64,000 nt of DNA from Chitinophaga sp. LS1 (GTDB lineage: Bacteria; Bacteroidota; Bacteroidia; Chitinophagales; Chitinophagaceae): positions 7,442,501-7,506,500 of the forward strand of contig NZ_CP128362.1 in NCBI RefSeq assembly GCF_034274695.1, in the 5' to 3' direction. The notes beneath the pieces were generated by a model. That model was not told the DNA's origin. It did no database searches and saw nothing but the letters and a program-made list of their open reading frames with translations. Positions within the stretch are counted from its first letter, which is position 1. Every line of letters begins with the position of its first letter. A program made the position numbers and the translations under genes. Below, piece by piece: positions 9,763-18,845 of this stretch.

Positions 9763-11592
9763 ATGAGATTAACATTTATTGATCTTGCAATCATCATTCT
9801 CTATCTGATCACAATGGTGATGATCGGATGGTTTTTACGAAAGAAGGCAAGAGAAAACAAAGAAAGTTATTTAATGGGAGGCAAGAAATTGCCGTGGTAT
9901 ATGTTAGGTTTAAGCGATGCTTCTGATATGTTCGATATTAGTGGCACGATGTGGATGGTCTCCCTCTGTTTTGTTTATGGGATGAAGAGTATCTGGATAC
10001 CCTGGTTATGGCCGGTTTTCAACCAGGTATTTAATATGATGTTCCTGGCTAAATGGTTACGACGTTCCAATGCAAACACCGGTGCTGAATGGCTGGCCAC
10101 CCGCTTTGGTCTGAAGGGCAAAGGTGTAAAAGGTTCTCACAGCGTGGTGGTGGCGTTTGCGCTGATTGGCTGTCTGGGCTTCCTTGCCTATGGCTTTGTA
10201 GGATTAGGAAAATTCATCGAGATATTTTTACCCTGGCATCTTGTACAGCCCTATCTTCCATTTACCATACCGCCCGCTTATGTCGCTCATTTTTATGGGA
10301 TTATTTTCACGCTCTTTGCGATGTTCTACTCCGTGTTGGGAGGCATGCATAGCATCGTGTTGAGTGATGTGATTAAATATGTGATCATGACGGTGGGCTG
10401 TATCGCTATCGCGGTGATTGCAATGTTGCACCTGCATCGTCCTGGGGTCGTGCTGAACGTACCGGGTGGCTGGGAAAATCCACTCTTTGGCTGGAAACTG
10501 GACCTTGACTGGTCTAATATCATCGCCGAGGCTAATAAAAAGATATCAGATGATGGGTATAGTCTGTTTGGTCTCTTCTTCATGATGATGATATTCAAAG
10601 GGATTTTCGCCAGTCTGGCAGGCCCTGCGCCTAACTATGATATGCAGAAAGTCTTATCATCCCGATCACCTAAAGACGCTTCTAAAATGACAGGTTTTGT
10701 ATCTATCATTTTATTGCCGGTACGCTATTCTCTCATCATCGGGCTCACTGTACTGTCATTGTTGTACTATCATCAACTGGATATTACTTCATCAACAGGC
10801 GTAGATTTTGAGCGGATCTTACCTTCTGCCATCAATACTTTTCTGCCGGCGGGTATATTGGGGATAGTACTGACAGGGCTGTTAGGCGCCTTTATGGGTA
10901 CGTTTTCCGGAACTCTGAATGCTGCACAGGCGTATATCGTGAATGATATATACCTGAAGTATGTAAATCCACATGCCTCTACCAAAAAGATCATCTCCAT
11001 GAATTACATCGTAGGGATCCTGACTGTAGCGGTGAGTATAGTGCTGGGATTTTTTGCAAAGGATGTGAATAGCATTCTGCAATGGATAGTAGGCGCATTA
11101 TACGGTGGATATATCGCTGCTAATATGCTTAAATGGTATTGGTGGCGCTTTAATGCGGGTGGGTTTTTCTGGGGAATGATCTGTGGTATCGTTGCAGCTT
11201 TGATATTCCCTTTAATTTTCAAAGGGCTGCCTTTGTACAACTGGCCACTTTTATTCGTCATTTCGCTAACTGGCTGCATCATTGGTACTTATGCAACTCC
11301 TCCTACAGATACGGAAACATTAAAATCATTCTATCGTACTGTAAAGCCGTGGGGGTTCTGGAAACCGATACATGAAATGGTAATCAAAGATGACCCGACA
11401 TTCGTAGCTAACCGGCGCTTTAAGCTGGATATGTTCAATGTAGTGTTGGGTATCATCGCTCAATCCTGCCTGACCATACTTCCAATGTATGTCGTATTGT
11501 GGTTAAAACTGCCACTGCTGTTAACTGTTTGTGTACTGATAGTGGTGAGCTTTATACTCAAACGTACCTGGTGGGATAAACTGGAAAATTAA
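9763..11592 (+). CDS. Sodium:solute symporter (SSS family), probable mannobiose importer
   Basis: 609 residues with about 13-14 hydrophobic segments. The start (RLTFIDLAIIILYLITMVMIGWFL) and the nearby NKESYLMGGKKLPW are the SSS-family N-terminal pattern, and GTFSGTLNAAQAYIVNDIY near 375-395 matches the conserved core helix region. It sits in the inner membrane and takes up a sugar with Na+. Placement between the GH26 and GH130 genes points to mannobiose or mannosylglucose as substrate, as in the B. fragilis mannan cluster. That specificity is inference. The C-terminus has two extra helices, common in the sugar-transporting subgroup. Confidence 0.88.
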   Translation: MRLTFIDLAIIILYLITMVMIGWFLRKKARENKESYLMGGKKLPWYMLGLSDASDMFDISGTMWMVSLCFVYGMKSIWIPWLWPVFNQVFNMMFLAKWLRRSNANTGAEWLATRFGLKGKGVKGSHSVVVAFALIGCLGFLAYGFVGLGKFIEIFLPWHLVQPYLPFTIPPAYVAHFYGIIFTLFAMFYSVLGGMHSIVLSDVIKYVIMTVGCIAIAVIAMLHLHRPGVVLNVPGGWENPLFGWKLDLDWSNIIAEANKKISDDGYSLFGLFFMMMIFKGIFASLAGPAPNYDMQKVLSSRSPKDASKMTGFVSIILLPVRYSLIIGLTVLSLLYYHQLDITSSTGVDFERILPSAINTFLPAGILGIVLTGLLGAFMGTFSGTLNAAQAYIVNDIYLKYVNPHASTKKIISMNYIVGILTVAVSIVLGFFAKDVNSILQWIVGALYGGYIAANMLKWYWWRFNAGGFFWGMICGIVAALIFPLIFKGLPLYNWPLLFVISLTGCIIGTYATPPTDTETLKSFYRTVKPWGFWKPIHEMVIKDDPTFVANRRFKLDMFNVVLGIIAQSCLTILPMYVVLWLKLPLLLTVCVLIVVSFILKRTWWDKLEN

Positions 11593-11616
11593 CTAGTAAC
11601 CGGAAAAAATATATTT

Positions 11617-12783
11617 ATGAACTTTGAAAAGAGATTGGAAGCCTTACAAACGGCCTATGACCAATTGATTAGCCGGCCTAATGAAAAACAACCTTTAGGC
11701 AATGGGGTATATGATAGGTACCGTTATCCTGTATTGACTGCTGCGCATGCACCACTTGCCTGGAAATACGACCTTAATAAAGGGACCAATCCATACCTGA
11801 TGGAACGGTTTGGTATTAACGGCGTATTCAATGCCGGTGCTATAAAACTGAATGGTAAATACCTGCTGATGGCCAGAGTAGAAGGTGCTGATCGTAAATC
11901 ATTTTTTGCGGTAGCTGAAAGTGACAATGGTATAGATAACTTCCGGTTCTGGGACCGGCCCTCACTCATACCGGAATTAGCAGTTCCTGATACTAACATA
12001 TATGATATCCGGTTGGTACAACATGAAGATGGCTGGATATATGGGCTGTTCTGTACTGAACGTCGTGATCCATCTGCAGATGCAGGTGATCAATCTGCTG
12101 CCATCGCACAATGCGGCATTGTGCGAACTAAAGATATGCTTACATGGGAACGGCTGCCTGATCTGGTGACACCTTCTCCCCAACAGCGGAATGTGGTGTT
12201 ACATCCTGAATTTGTAGAAGGGAAATATGGTTTTTATACGCGCCCTCAGGATGGGTTTATTAATACCGGATCTGGTGGAGGTATTGGTTTTGGTCTTTCC
12301 GATAGTATGACACCGGCGGTGATTGATCAGGAAATTGTGATCGACGCTAAAGTATATCATACTGTTTATGAAGCAAAGAATGGGCAGGGTCCTGCTCCGA
12401 TCAAAACGCCTAAAGGATGGTTACATCTTGCACATGGTGTGCGTAATACAGCGGCGGGCTTGCGTTATGTATTGTATATGTTCATGACAGATCTGAACGA
12501 CCTTACTAAGGTGATTTATAAACCCGGGGGGTACTTTATGGCTCCTGAAGGAGAAGAAAGAGTAGGCGATGTATCCAATGTGCTTTTTAGCAATGGATGG
12601 GTAGCTGATGATGATGGTACTGTTTTTATTTATTATGCTTCTTCAGATACGCGGATGCATGTGGCGGTTTCTTCTATAGATCGGTTGTTGGATTATGTAG
12701 TGCATACACCGGCGGATGGGCTGCGGTCAGCAGCGAGTGTGGAGAAGATCCTGCAGATTATTGAGGGGAATGAAAGGATTTAA
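11617..12783 (+). CDS. GH130 4-O-beta-D-mannosyl-D-glucose phosphorylase
   Basis: 388 residues and no signal peptide, so cytoplasmic. It agrees closely from memory with the B. fragilis mannosylglucose phosphorylase (390 residues, EC 2.4.1.281) over the whole length: [12 protein letters not shown] at 35-46, [15 protein letters not shown] at 88-102, [21 protein letters not shown], and the C-terminal [13 protein letters not shown]. Asp130 in TNIYDIRL corresponds to the catalytic Asp. It converts Man-beta-1,4-Glc and phosphate to mannose 1-phosphate and glucose. Its substrate normally comes from a mannobiose 2-epimerase, which is not encoded here. It is the last gene of the mannanase operon. Confidence 0.93.
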   Translation: MNFEKRLEALQTAYDQLISRPNEKQPLGNGVYDRYRYPVLTAAHAPLAWKYDLNKGTNPYLMERFGINGVFNAGAIKLNGKYLLMARVEGADRKSFFAVAESDNGIDNFRFWDRPSLIPELAVPDTNIYDIRLVQHEDGWIYGLFCTERRDPSADAGDQSAAIAQCGIVRTKDMLTWERLPDLVTPSPQQRNVVLHPEFVEGKYGFYTRPQDGFINTGSGGGIGFGLSDSMTPAVIDQEIVIDAKVYHTVYEAKNGQGPAPIKTPKGWLHLAHGVRNTAAGLRYVLYMFMTDLNDLTKVIYKPGGYFMAPEGEERVGDVSNVLFSNGWVADDDGTVFIYYASSDTRMHVAVSSIDRLLDYVVHTPADGLRSAASVEKILQIIEGNERI

Positions 12784-12790
12784 GGATAAA

Positions 12791-12824
12791 AGGAACCGTC
12801 TCAATAATAATTGAGGCGGCTCCT
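12791..12824. terminator. Bidirectional hairpin between the convergent GH130 and pectate lyase genes
   Basis: A 14-bp stem (AGGAACCGTCTCAA with TTGAGGCGGCTCCT, two G-U pairs) and a 6-base loop. It sits in the 64-bp gap between two converging genes. The T tract is poor on the plus side and TTTAT-like on the minus side, so it probably serves the lyase best. Confidence 0.65.
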
Positions 12825-12847
12825 TACCTTGTCTGCTCTGTTAGTTA

Positions 12848-14230
12848 CTAATCAATCAATAATTTATAGGTTGAAATTGCGCCTTTATTAGTCATAAAGC
12901 TCACAAAGTATAGGCCCGGAGTCTGCCCACTGAAATTATAAGTAAGTTGTTGTGTACCCTCTGTCTCCGATCTTACTACACCCAGATCTTTTACGAGCTT
13001 ACCCTGCGCATCAAATAGCCGGATGATCGTCTGCTCATCTTTAGCAAGGGTTACATTGATGGTTGTATTTCCATGCGTAGGATTAGGATAAACACGGCTC
13101 ACTTCGACAGTACTCAGCGCTGCTATTCTGGCTGAAGACGTGATCGTTCCTCCGGCAACAGGAGTTGCAGTTGTCGTAAGTGCAATTTGCGTAGTGCCTG
13201 TGCTGCCGCAATCAGGAGTGGTCAGGGTGGCACCTGCGCCAGCAGTGACCAGCGCTTTCACAGAGCTGGCAGGATCGGCCGTCAATGTATATGGAGGCGT
13301 GAAAGCCGTACCACTGCCGGATGTATTGCCGGAAGTATTGGTGAAGAGATTATTCTTTTGAGTGATGGCTGTAAATGTATTGTCCATCAGATCAATCGGA
13401 TTTTTCACATTCTCAAATACGTTCCCTTCTATGAGCAGGTCGGCTTCATAGCCTGCCATGATGCATTTGTTGGAAACAGTGGAGTTGAAATAATTATTCA
13501 CCAGGTGTACTTTACCAAATCTTACTCTTGGCATACGCTCTTTACAACCCTGTGCCCACCAGCAGTTGGCCAGTGTGATGCGCAGTTTCCCTCTGTCGCC
13601 GGTAGCGCCGTCACTGGAACCAAACAGGTTAGAGAAACGGTGATCGTCAGATCCTCCTGAGCCACCTGCAACAGGCGTTTTGTTATACGAGAATTTACAC
13701 CAGGTCACTGAAATGTAATCGGCAGCAGCTTTGATATCCAGATTTCCATCCATACCGTCCTGAAAATCGCAATGGTCTACCCACACATTCGTACTATTAT
13801 CGATCGTCATGTTATCCCATCCGTCAGTATCATAAGCAGCAGGGCCTACAAAAGTGACGTTCCTGAAGATCACATTTGATACACGTTTTACATAGATGAT
13901 ACCGGAACCATCTTTTGTGAGATCGTTTGATACCAGCTTAGAACCGGGCAATCCATAAATTGTCTTTGCTGACTGGTCCTGAAAACTAATTCTACCACCA
14001 GAAGGAATGGTGATCGTGCCTGATATGTGCACGACTTTTACAGTTGAAGAGGTAATCGCAGTTTTAAGTGCATCATAGGTGCTTACAATTACAGGAGTGG
14101 CAGTTCCACCACCTGTTACACCGCCGTTTTGGCTGGCCCAGCCAACCAGACTGCATTGAGCGTGGGCAAATAATTTGAAAAAGCAACAGATGGCAATCAA
14201 TACCCATCTTAAATACCGGTTTTTCATCAT
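12848..14230 (-). CDS. Pectate lyase (PL1) with T9SS type A sorting domain
   Basis: 460 residues. A signal peptide (about 1-24, AHAQ) precedes a parallel beta-helix. Pectate lyase marks are WVDHCDFQDGMDGNLDIK around 149-166 (Ca2+-binding Asp residues) and RMPRVRFGKVHLVNNYF around 233-249 (catalytic and substrate Arg). A low-complexity linker leads to a Por-type T9SS sorting domain over the last ~80 residues (VYPNPTHGNTTINV, then GLYFVSF). The enzyme should be secreted and cleave polygalacturonate by beta-elimination. Two consecutive ATG codons (14230 and 14227) are possible starts. It is convergent with the mannan operon; no pectin transporter is adjacent. Confidence 0.9.
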   Translation of the reverse strand: MMKNRYLRWVLIAICCFFKLFAHAQCSLVGWASQNGGVTGGGTATPVIVSTYDALKTAITSSTVKVVHISGTITIPSGGRISFQDQSAKTIYGLPGSKLVSNDLTKDGSGIIYVKRVSNVIFRNVTFVGPAAYDTDGWDNMTIDNSTNVWVDHCDFQDGMDGNLDIKAAADYISVTWCKFSYNKTPVAGGSGGSDDHRFSNLFGSSDGATGDRGKLRITLANCWWAQGCKERMPRVRFGKVHLVNNYFNSTVSNKCIMAGYEADLLIEGNVFENVKNPIDLMDNTFTAITQKNNLFTNTSGNTSGSGTAFTPPYTLTADPASSVKALVTAGAGATLTTPDCGSTGTTQIALTTTATPVAGGTITSSARIAALSTVEVSRVYPNPTHGNTTINVTLAKDEQTIIRLFDAQGKLVKDLGVVRSETEGTQQLTYNFSGQTPGLYFVSFMTNKGAISTYKLLID

Positions 14231-14641
14231 AGGATGTTGTTTACTAGTAATGGTTATAAATAGAGCAGACTACAGGTATTATTAAAATAACAGACCTGAG
14301 GGGTACCAGATATGGTTAGGTGGGAACTTTAGCGCTGCTAATATATATATTTCTAGTAATATTGAAGACAGCTTTCTTTATTTAATATTCATCAGTGGTC
14401 GTTCCTGAAGATGTAGGAAGGCTACAAAAGCAATATATATTAATAAGGAAGCCACAGAAAGATATCTCCCTAATATCACTAAAATAAAATCAAAAAGTGA
14501 TGCTTCTTCGTGAAAATTGCAAAAACATTGCAAAATTTATCTGAATATTTTTAATCCTGGGGCAAAAATCATAAACTCAGAAATTCCGGTTATCTAATTT
14601 TAACCTGCTAAAATTCCAAACAAAATTCACAAAAATCTAAG
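14231..14641. other. Intergenic spacer between divergent genes
   Basis: No gene is supported. It must carry the promoters of the pectate lyase (minus) and the minigene at 14642 (plus). A short GGGGTACCAGAT near 14299-14310 resembles part of the 92-bp repeat but is too short to count as a copy. Confidence 0.4.
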
Positions 14642-14986
14642 ATGATTAAATTCAACAGATTAAAAGGTCTCAGCGTACTTGCATGTTTTTTTTCCACTTG
14701 CCAGCTACAGGCGCAGAATAGAATAGCGCCTGCGTATCCACTGGATAGCCGTAAATCCTATACTAAAAATGACTGGATTGCGTGGACAGCCACTTTTGCT
14801 CCGGAAAAGGAGCAGTTTGAAGCATTGATCCAACCACTGTATATACACGCATTAGAGACACCCTCCCGTGTTCCGCTCAATGATTTTTACGATTCAGAGA
14901 CTGGCATTCGTGAGAACTTCAAAGCGAGAAGTTTTGTAGGCGGGTTCTACATGAAAGTATTAGCGGACAAATTGCACACTAACTAA
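14642..14986 (+). pseudogene. Minigene: signal peptide fused to the C-terminus of a glutaminase/DUF4965-family protein
   Basis: 114 residues, reading frame open. Residues 1-25 are a signal peptide (LQAQ). The next few residues, RIAPAYPL, resemble the start of the mature glutaminase/DUF4965 family, which commonly has APAYPLITH followed by PYFSIW. From PLDSRKSYTKNDW onward (about residue 35) it matches the far C-terminus of the same family, ending ETPSRVPLNDFYD and FKARSFVGGFYMKVL. Full-length proteins are about 800 residues or more, so about 700 central residues, including all of the catalytic domain, are missing. The simplest reading is an in-frame internal deletion across a short PL-coding repeat. 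The frame, start and terminator survive, so a small secreted product may still be made. Confidence 0.7.
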
Positions 14987-14998
14987 ATCATGTCAATA

Positions 14999-15030
14999 GG
15001 GCCGTCTCCACTTCGGGACGGCCCCTTTTT
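14999..15030 (+). terminator. Rho-independent terminator after the minigene
   Basis: Stem GGGCCGTC with GACGGCCC, 10-base loop, then C and five T residues, 12 bp after the stop codon. The 3' arm and T tract form the left part of the dispersed 92-bp repeat. Confidence 0.85.
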
Positions 15031-15101
15031 ATTCGGGTACCAGATGGAGAGCATTCTCGTACATGCAATTCTCATGGCCTTCTTGTTACTTATAATACAT
15101 C
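15010..15101. repeat. 92-bp dispersed repeat, copy 1
   Basis: By hand alignment, 82 of 92 bases match 28851-28942 with no gaps. It begins in the loop of a terminator hairpin, runs through its 3' arm and T tract, and continues about 70 bp downstream (landmarks ATTCGGGTACCAGATGGAG and GCAATTCTCATG). The sequence on either side is unrelated. On the minus strand both copies could encode a short peptide beginning MRIA and containing SIWYPNKKG, but this probably reflects shared sequence rather than a gene. Confidence 0.85.
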
Positions 15102-15625
15102 CCCATTTCATTCCACAAGCGAATTTAATGAAGGAATCTTCCAGTTAAGACTATAACCCAAATAACTTCTAAGATATGTCATGGAAAAGTCTTACCTTTC
15201 TTTTTAGAAGAATATGAAGTAACATATCGTTACTTTACATCCCAGTAATTATTCACTCGTAAGAGTCTTTCTTCACATACTACCACTGTTAAATGAGGTA
15301 GTAACTGTGGTCTGAAAATAATCCTGAACGTTGGCGTTGGCCTTATCAATTAAACTACTATTTCCTTTTGAAGCAAACCGGACTATAATTAACTATGTGA
15401 CGCTCCTATAATAGTTTGAATAAGGATTGAGTGGAGGTTTTACACTCATGAGTTAGCAATCTATTATAAGATCTTTTTTTGCAGCAACAGTATTTATACA
15501 CCTGGAAGAACATTAAGGGCCTATGACCTTAGAAATGGCTATTGAGAATATTAGCCTATCTTAGACTACAACGACTTACCTTCTGCACCCGCTTTCAAAA
15601 AGTTACAAGTTAAACAATTATTACA
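15102..15625. other. Spacer upstream of the CheB-CheR-kinase gene
   Basis: About 520 bp with no supported coding sequence, RNA gene or clear promoter. It is AT-rich with several interrupted short frames and presumably carries the kinase promoter. Confidence 0.4.
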
Positions 15626-18600
15626 ATGATCATGATAGAGCCCCATCACATTATAGCCATTGGTGCTTCCGCTGGTGGTATGGATGAGATTAATACTTTT
15701 TTTGATAATACACCATTGGATGGAGTTGCATATGTGATTGTTCAGCATCTATCGGAACATTTTAAAAGCAGGATGGTGGATTTACTGTCCAGGCATAGCA
15801 AGTTACGGATACAGGAAGCAGAAAATGAAATTCTCATCCAATCCAATCATGTTTACCTGATTCCCAATGATAAGTTAATGACCGTCCGGAATGGCCGGTT
15901 ATACTTAACCGGCAAGGAAATGCAAAAGGCACCTTATCTCACCATCAATATGTTTTTTAATTCCCTCGCCATTAGTTATGGTAAGAGAGCGATAGCGATT
16001 GTGCTATCAGGATTAGGGTCTGATGGTTCAGATGGTGTAACAGCCATCAAGAGAGCAGGAGGCCTGGTGATTGTCAGGGAACCTCTTACATCAAAGTTCT
16101 CCAGTATGCCATCAAGTGCAATAGCCACCGGAATGGTTGACTTTGTATTAGAACCTTCCGCAATGCCAGCAGTAATCGAAGATTACGTAGAACAACAGTT
16201 GGAAACTGCAGCCGGTGAACAGGAAAATGAAAATACAATTGTTTCTATCATTGATTATATAAAAGAGCAATTGCCACTTGATTTTTCAGATTACAAACTA
16301 ACTACCCTTCTCCGGCGAACTAAACGCAGAGCAACCTCTGCTAATTTTACCACGCTTGAAGATTATCTGGAATTTTTGCGCGTAAATCCTGCTGAGGTGG
16401 AAACACTGGCCAAAGACTTTCTTATCAGCGTCACTTCTTTTTTTAGAGATGCAGAAGCCTTTGACATCATAGAAAAAAGTATTCTGCCCGATCTGCTATC
16501 TAATCTTAATCCCGGGGATGAACTTAAAATGTGGGTTGCAGGTTGTGCTACAGGTGAGGAAGTATATTCAATGGCTATACTGATCAAAGAACAGTTGGTC
16601 GGCCCTTATAAAAATACGACGGTGAAACTCTTTGCTACCGATCTGGACAGCTCTGCATTGCTATACGCCAGCAAAGGTTTATACCATTGGAGTAGTGTAA
16701 AAGATATGTCCACTGATAGGTTGCAGAAGTATTTTACAAAGGAGGGTGAGAGCTACAGGGTATCTCCCGGTATACGCCAAATGGTAATATTTTCGCAGCA
16801 TGACCTGGTAAAGAATCCCCCTTATTGCAATATGCATTTTATCAGTTGCCGCAATCTGCTGATCTATATGACTCCCTATTTGCAGAAGAAAATATTTTCA
16901 ATGCTGCTCTTTGGACTTAAATATAATGGCTACCTGTTTTTAGGTTCCAGTGAAACCCCCACTTCTATTATTAACAACCTGGAAGTGATCAGCAAAAAGT
17001 GGAGATTATATAAAAATATCAGTGAAAAAAGAACGATTACTTTCGATGCATTTTCAATACCTGAATCAATTCAGTCATCTAAAATTACCCCGATGAGGGA
17101 GTATGACGGTAGAAACAAAGGAAATGATGTAGCAGAAATGGTGAATGATATACTTGCTAATGAACTGGATTACCTGGCTCTAATTATTAATGACAACTAT
17201 CAGGTAGTCAAGTCATATGGTAATACGGCCAAATACCTGCTTCAACAAAACTTTAATTCAAACCTGTTGGAATTGTTGCCCGAACAGCTGAAACTGGCAT
17301 ATAATACCTTAATAAGTCAGGTGTCAGTAACAAATAAAAAAATTGGTGTCCTGGGTATTCCTGTCGAATTAAAAGGTAAAAAAATTGCAGTAAGCCTCAC
17401 CATTTCCCCACTGGAGGCCAAAAATGGAAGTCCGGCCTCATTTTTAATCATCTTTAGAGAAGATCCGGCCTTTTCGGATATTCATACAGAATACCAGGTT
17501 TTTGACGAACGCGCATATAATGTTCAATACTTATCAAACCTGGAGAGTGAATTGAAAGAAGTCAAAGAAAAGCTTTCCGCGGCCTATGAAAGAATTGATG
17601 CTTACAATGAAAATATGCAGTCTTTCAACGAAGAGCTTATTTCATCCAATGAAGAAATGCAAAGTACCAACGAAGAAATGCAATCCGTGAATGAAGAACT
17701 ACATACCATCAATGCTGAGTATCAGTTAAAGAATAAACAGTTACTTGAAATAAATGACGATTTGAACAACTATTTCAGAAGTAATATTAATGGCCAGATA
17801 TTTTTGAATGAACAACTTGAGTTAATGAAATATTCCCCTGCTGCTGTAAAACTGATCAATCTGCAGGAGGCTGATATCGGAAGACCGATCAGCCACATTT
17901 CCACTAATATCAGGATGAGTTCTATTGTAGATGATGTCATGCAAGTACTTGATGATGGGGTTGATATTATCAAAGAAATCGAAACCAATGAAGGGCATTG
18001 GTTCCAAATGATGATTATGCCTTACATAAAACAGGAAGAAAATATACGTAAAGGAGCGGTTATTTCCTTTAATGATATTACTGCACTGAAAAAGGCAAAG
18101 ATAGAATTAGATGAAAAGAATGAAAGCCTCCTGCGTATTAATGCAGATCTTGACCATTTTATTCATATGGCTTCACATGATTTATTGGATCCATTGAGTA
18201 GTATAGAGTCAAGTATTGCATTGATGAACCTGCTGGAGAATAACAATTCGGAATTGATGGAGTTTACCAAAGTTATCAATTCCTCTGTTAAGAAATTCAG
18301 TTTACTTGTCAGGAGTATTGGCACAGTGGCCAGACTGGAAAACAACATGAATGATACCGAGCAGGTAAATATCAGTGAGGTGATCAGTAATATTGAATGG
18401 AGCCTTGAAAAAAAAATCAAAAATACACACGCTGTAATCACTACAGAACTTGAAGTAAAAGAAATATCTTTTTCCCAAAAGAACCTGAGAAGTATATTGT
18501 ATAACCTGATTTCCAATGCAATGAAATTTTCCGGTCCTGAGCAACCGAAGATCCACATTCAAAGCAGGAAAGAGGGCAAATATGTTATGCTGAGTGTAGA

Positions 18601-18799
18601 GGATAATGGAATAGGTATGACCCAGGAAGGAATTAAAAAGATATTTACCATTTATGGAAGGCTCAACCTTCATGTAGAAGGACATGGTATAGGGTTATAC
18701 CTTGCCAGAAAGATTATACATGCTGCACAAGGAGATCTGAAAGTTGAAAGTGCACCTGGTAAGGGAAGTAAATTCATCATTTATATCAGGCCTTCTTAG
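15626..18799 (+). CDS. CheB-CheR-PAS-histidine kinase fusion
   Basis: 1057 residues. Residues 8-185 are a CheB methylesterase domain with the triad Ser15 (GASAGG), His41 (VQHL) and Asp133 (GSDG). Residues about 205-475 are a CheR methyltransferase with the SAM motif GCATGEE (306-312) and FISCRNLLIY (about 405). A long coiled coil with repeated NEEM/NEEL units (about 635-720) leads to a PAS domain (about 725-835). A histidine kinase follows, with phospho-acceptor His851 in ASHDLLDP, an N box near NLISNAMKF, and DNGIGM and GHGIGL. There are no membrane segments and no receiver domain. No chemoreceptor or other che gene is nearby, so signal and partner are unknown. The antiporter gene follows after 46 bp. 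Confidence 0.92.
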   Translation: MIMIEPHHIIAIGASAGGMDEINTFFDNTPLDGVAYVIVQHLSEHFKSRMVDLLSRHSKLRIQEAENEILIQSNHVYLIPNDKLMTVRNGRLYLTGKEMQKAPYLTINMFFNSLAISYGKRAIAIVLSGLGSDGSDGVTAIKRAGGLVIVREPLTSKFSSMPSSAIATGMVDFVLEPSAMPAVIEDYVEQQLETAAGEQENENTIVSIIDYIKEQLPLDFSDYKLTTLLRRTKRRATSANFTTLEDYLEFLRVNPAEVETLAKDFLISVTSFFRDAEAFDIIEKSILPDLLSNLNPGDELKMWVAGCATGEEVYSMAILIKEQLVGPYKNTTVKLFATDLDSSALLYASKGLYHWSSVKDMSTDRLQKYFTKEGESYRVSPGIRQMVIFSQHDLVKNPPYCNMHFISCRNLLIYMTPYLQKKIFSMLLFGLKYNGYLFLGSSETPTSIINNLEVISKKWRLYKNISEKRTITFDAFSIPESIQSSKITPMREYDGRNKGNDVAEMVNDILANELDYLALIINDNYQVVKSYGNTAKYLLQQNFNSNLLELLPEQLKLAYNTLISQVSVTNKKIGVLGIPVELKGKKIAVSLTISPLEAKNGSPASFLIIFREDPAFSDIHTEYQVFDERAYNVQYLSNLESELKEVKEKLSAAYERIDAYNENMQSFNEELISSNEEMQSTNEEMQSVNEELHTINAEYQLKNKQLLEINDDLNNYFRSNINGQIFLNEQLELMKYSPAAVKLINLQEADIGRPISHISTNIRMSSIVDDVMQVLDDGVDIIKEIETNEGHWFQMMIMPYIKQEENIRKGAVISFNDITALKKAKIELDEKNESLLRINADLDHFIHMASHDLLDPLSSIESSIALMNLLENNNSELMEFTKVINSSVKKFSLLVRSIGTVARLENNMNDTEQVNISEVISNIEWSLEKKIKNTHAVITTELEVKEISFSQKNLRSILYNLISNAMKFSGPEQPKIHIQSRKEGKYVMLSVEDNGIGMTQEGIKKIFTIYGRLNLHVEGHGIGLYLARKIIHAAQGDLKVESAPGKGSKFIIYIRPS

Positions 18800-18845
18800 C
18801 ATTGAATTAAATGTATGCCAGTGAAATATATTACCTTCCATTAAG

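Noticed and set aside
13187..13660. 157-residue frame antisense to the pectate lyase
   Set aside because: It is a shadow frame of a strongly supported PL1 gene and has no recognisable domain.
14299..14310. Possible third copy of the 92-bp repeat (GGGGTACCAGAT)
   Set aside because: Only about 12 bases match and the flanks do not.
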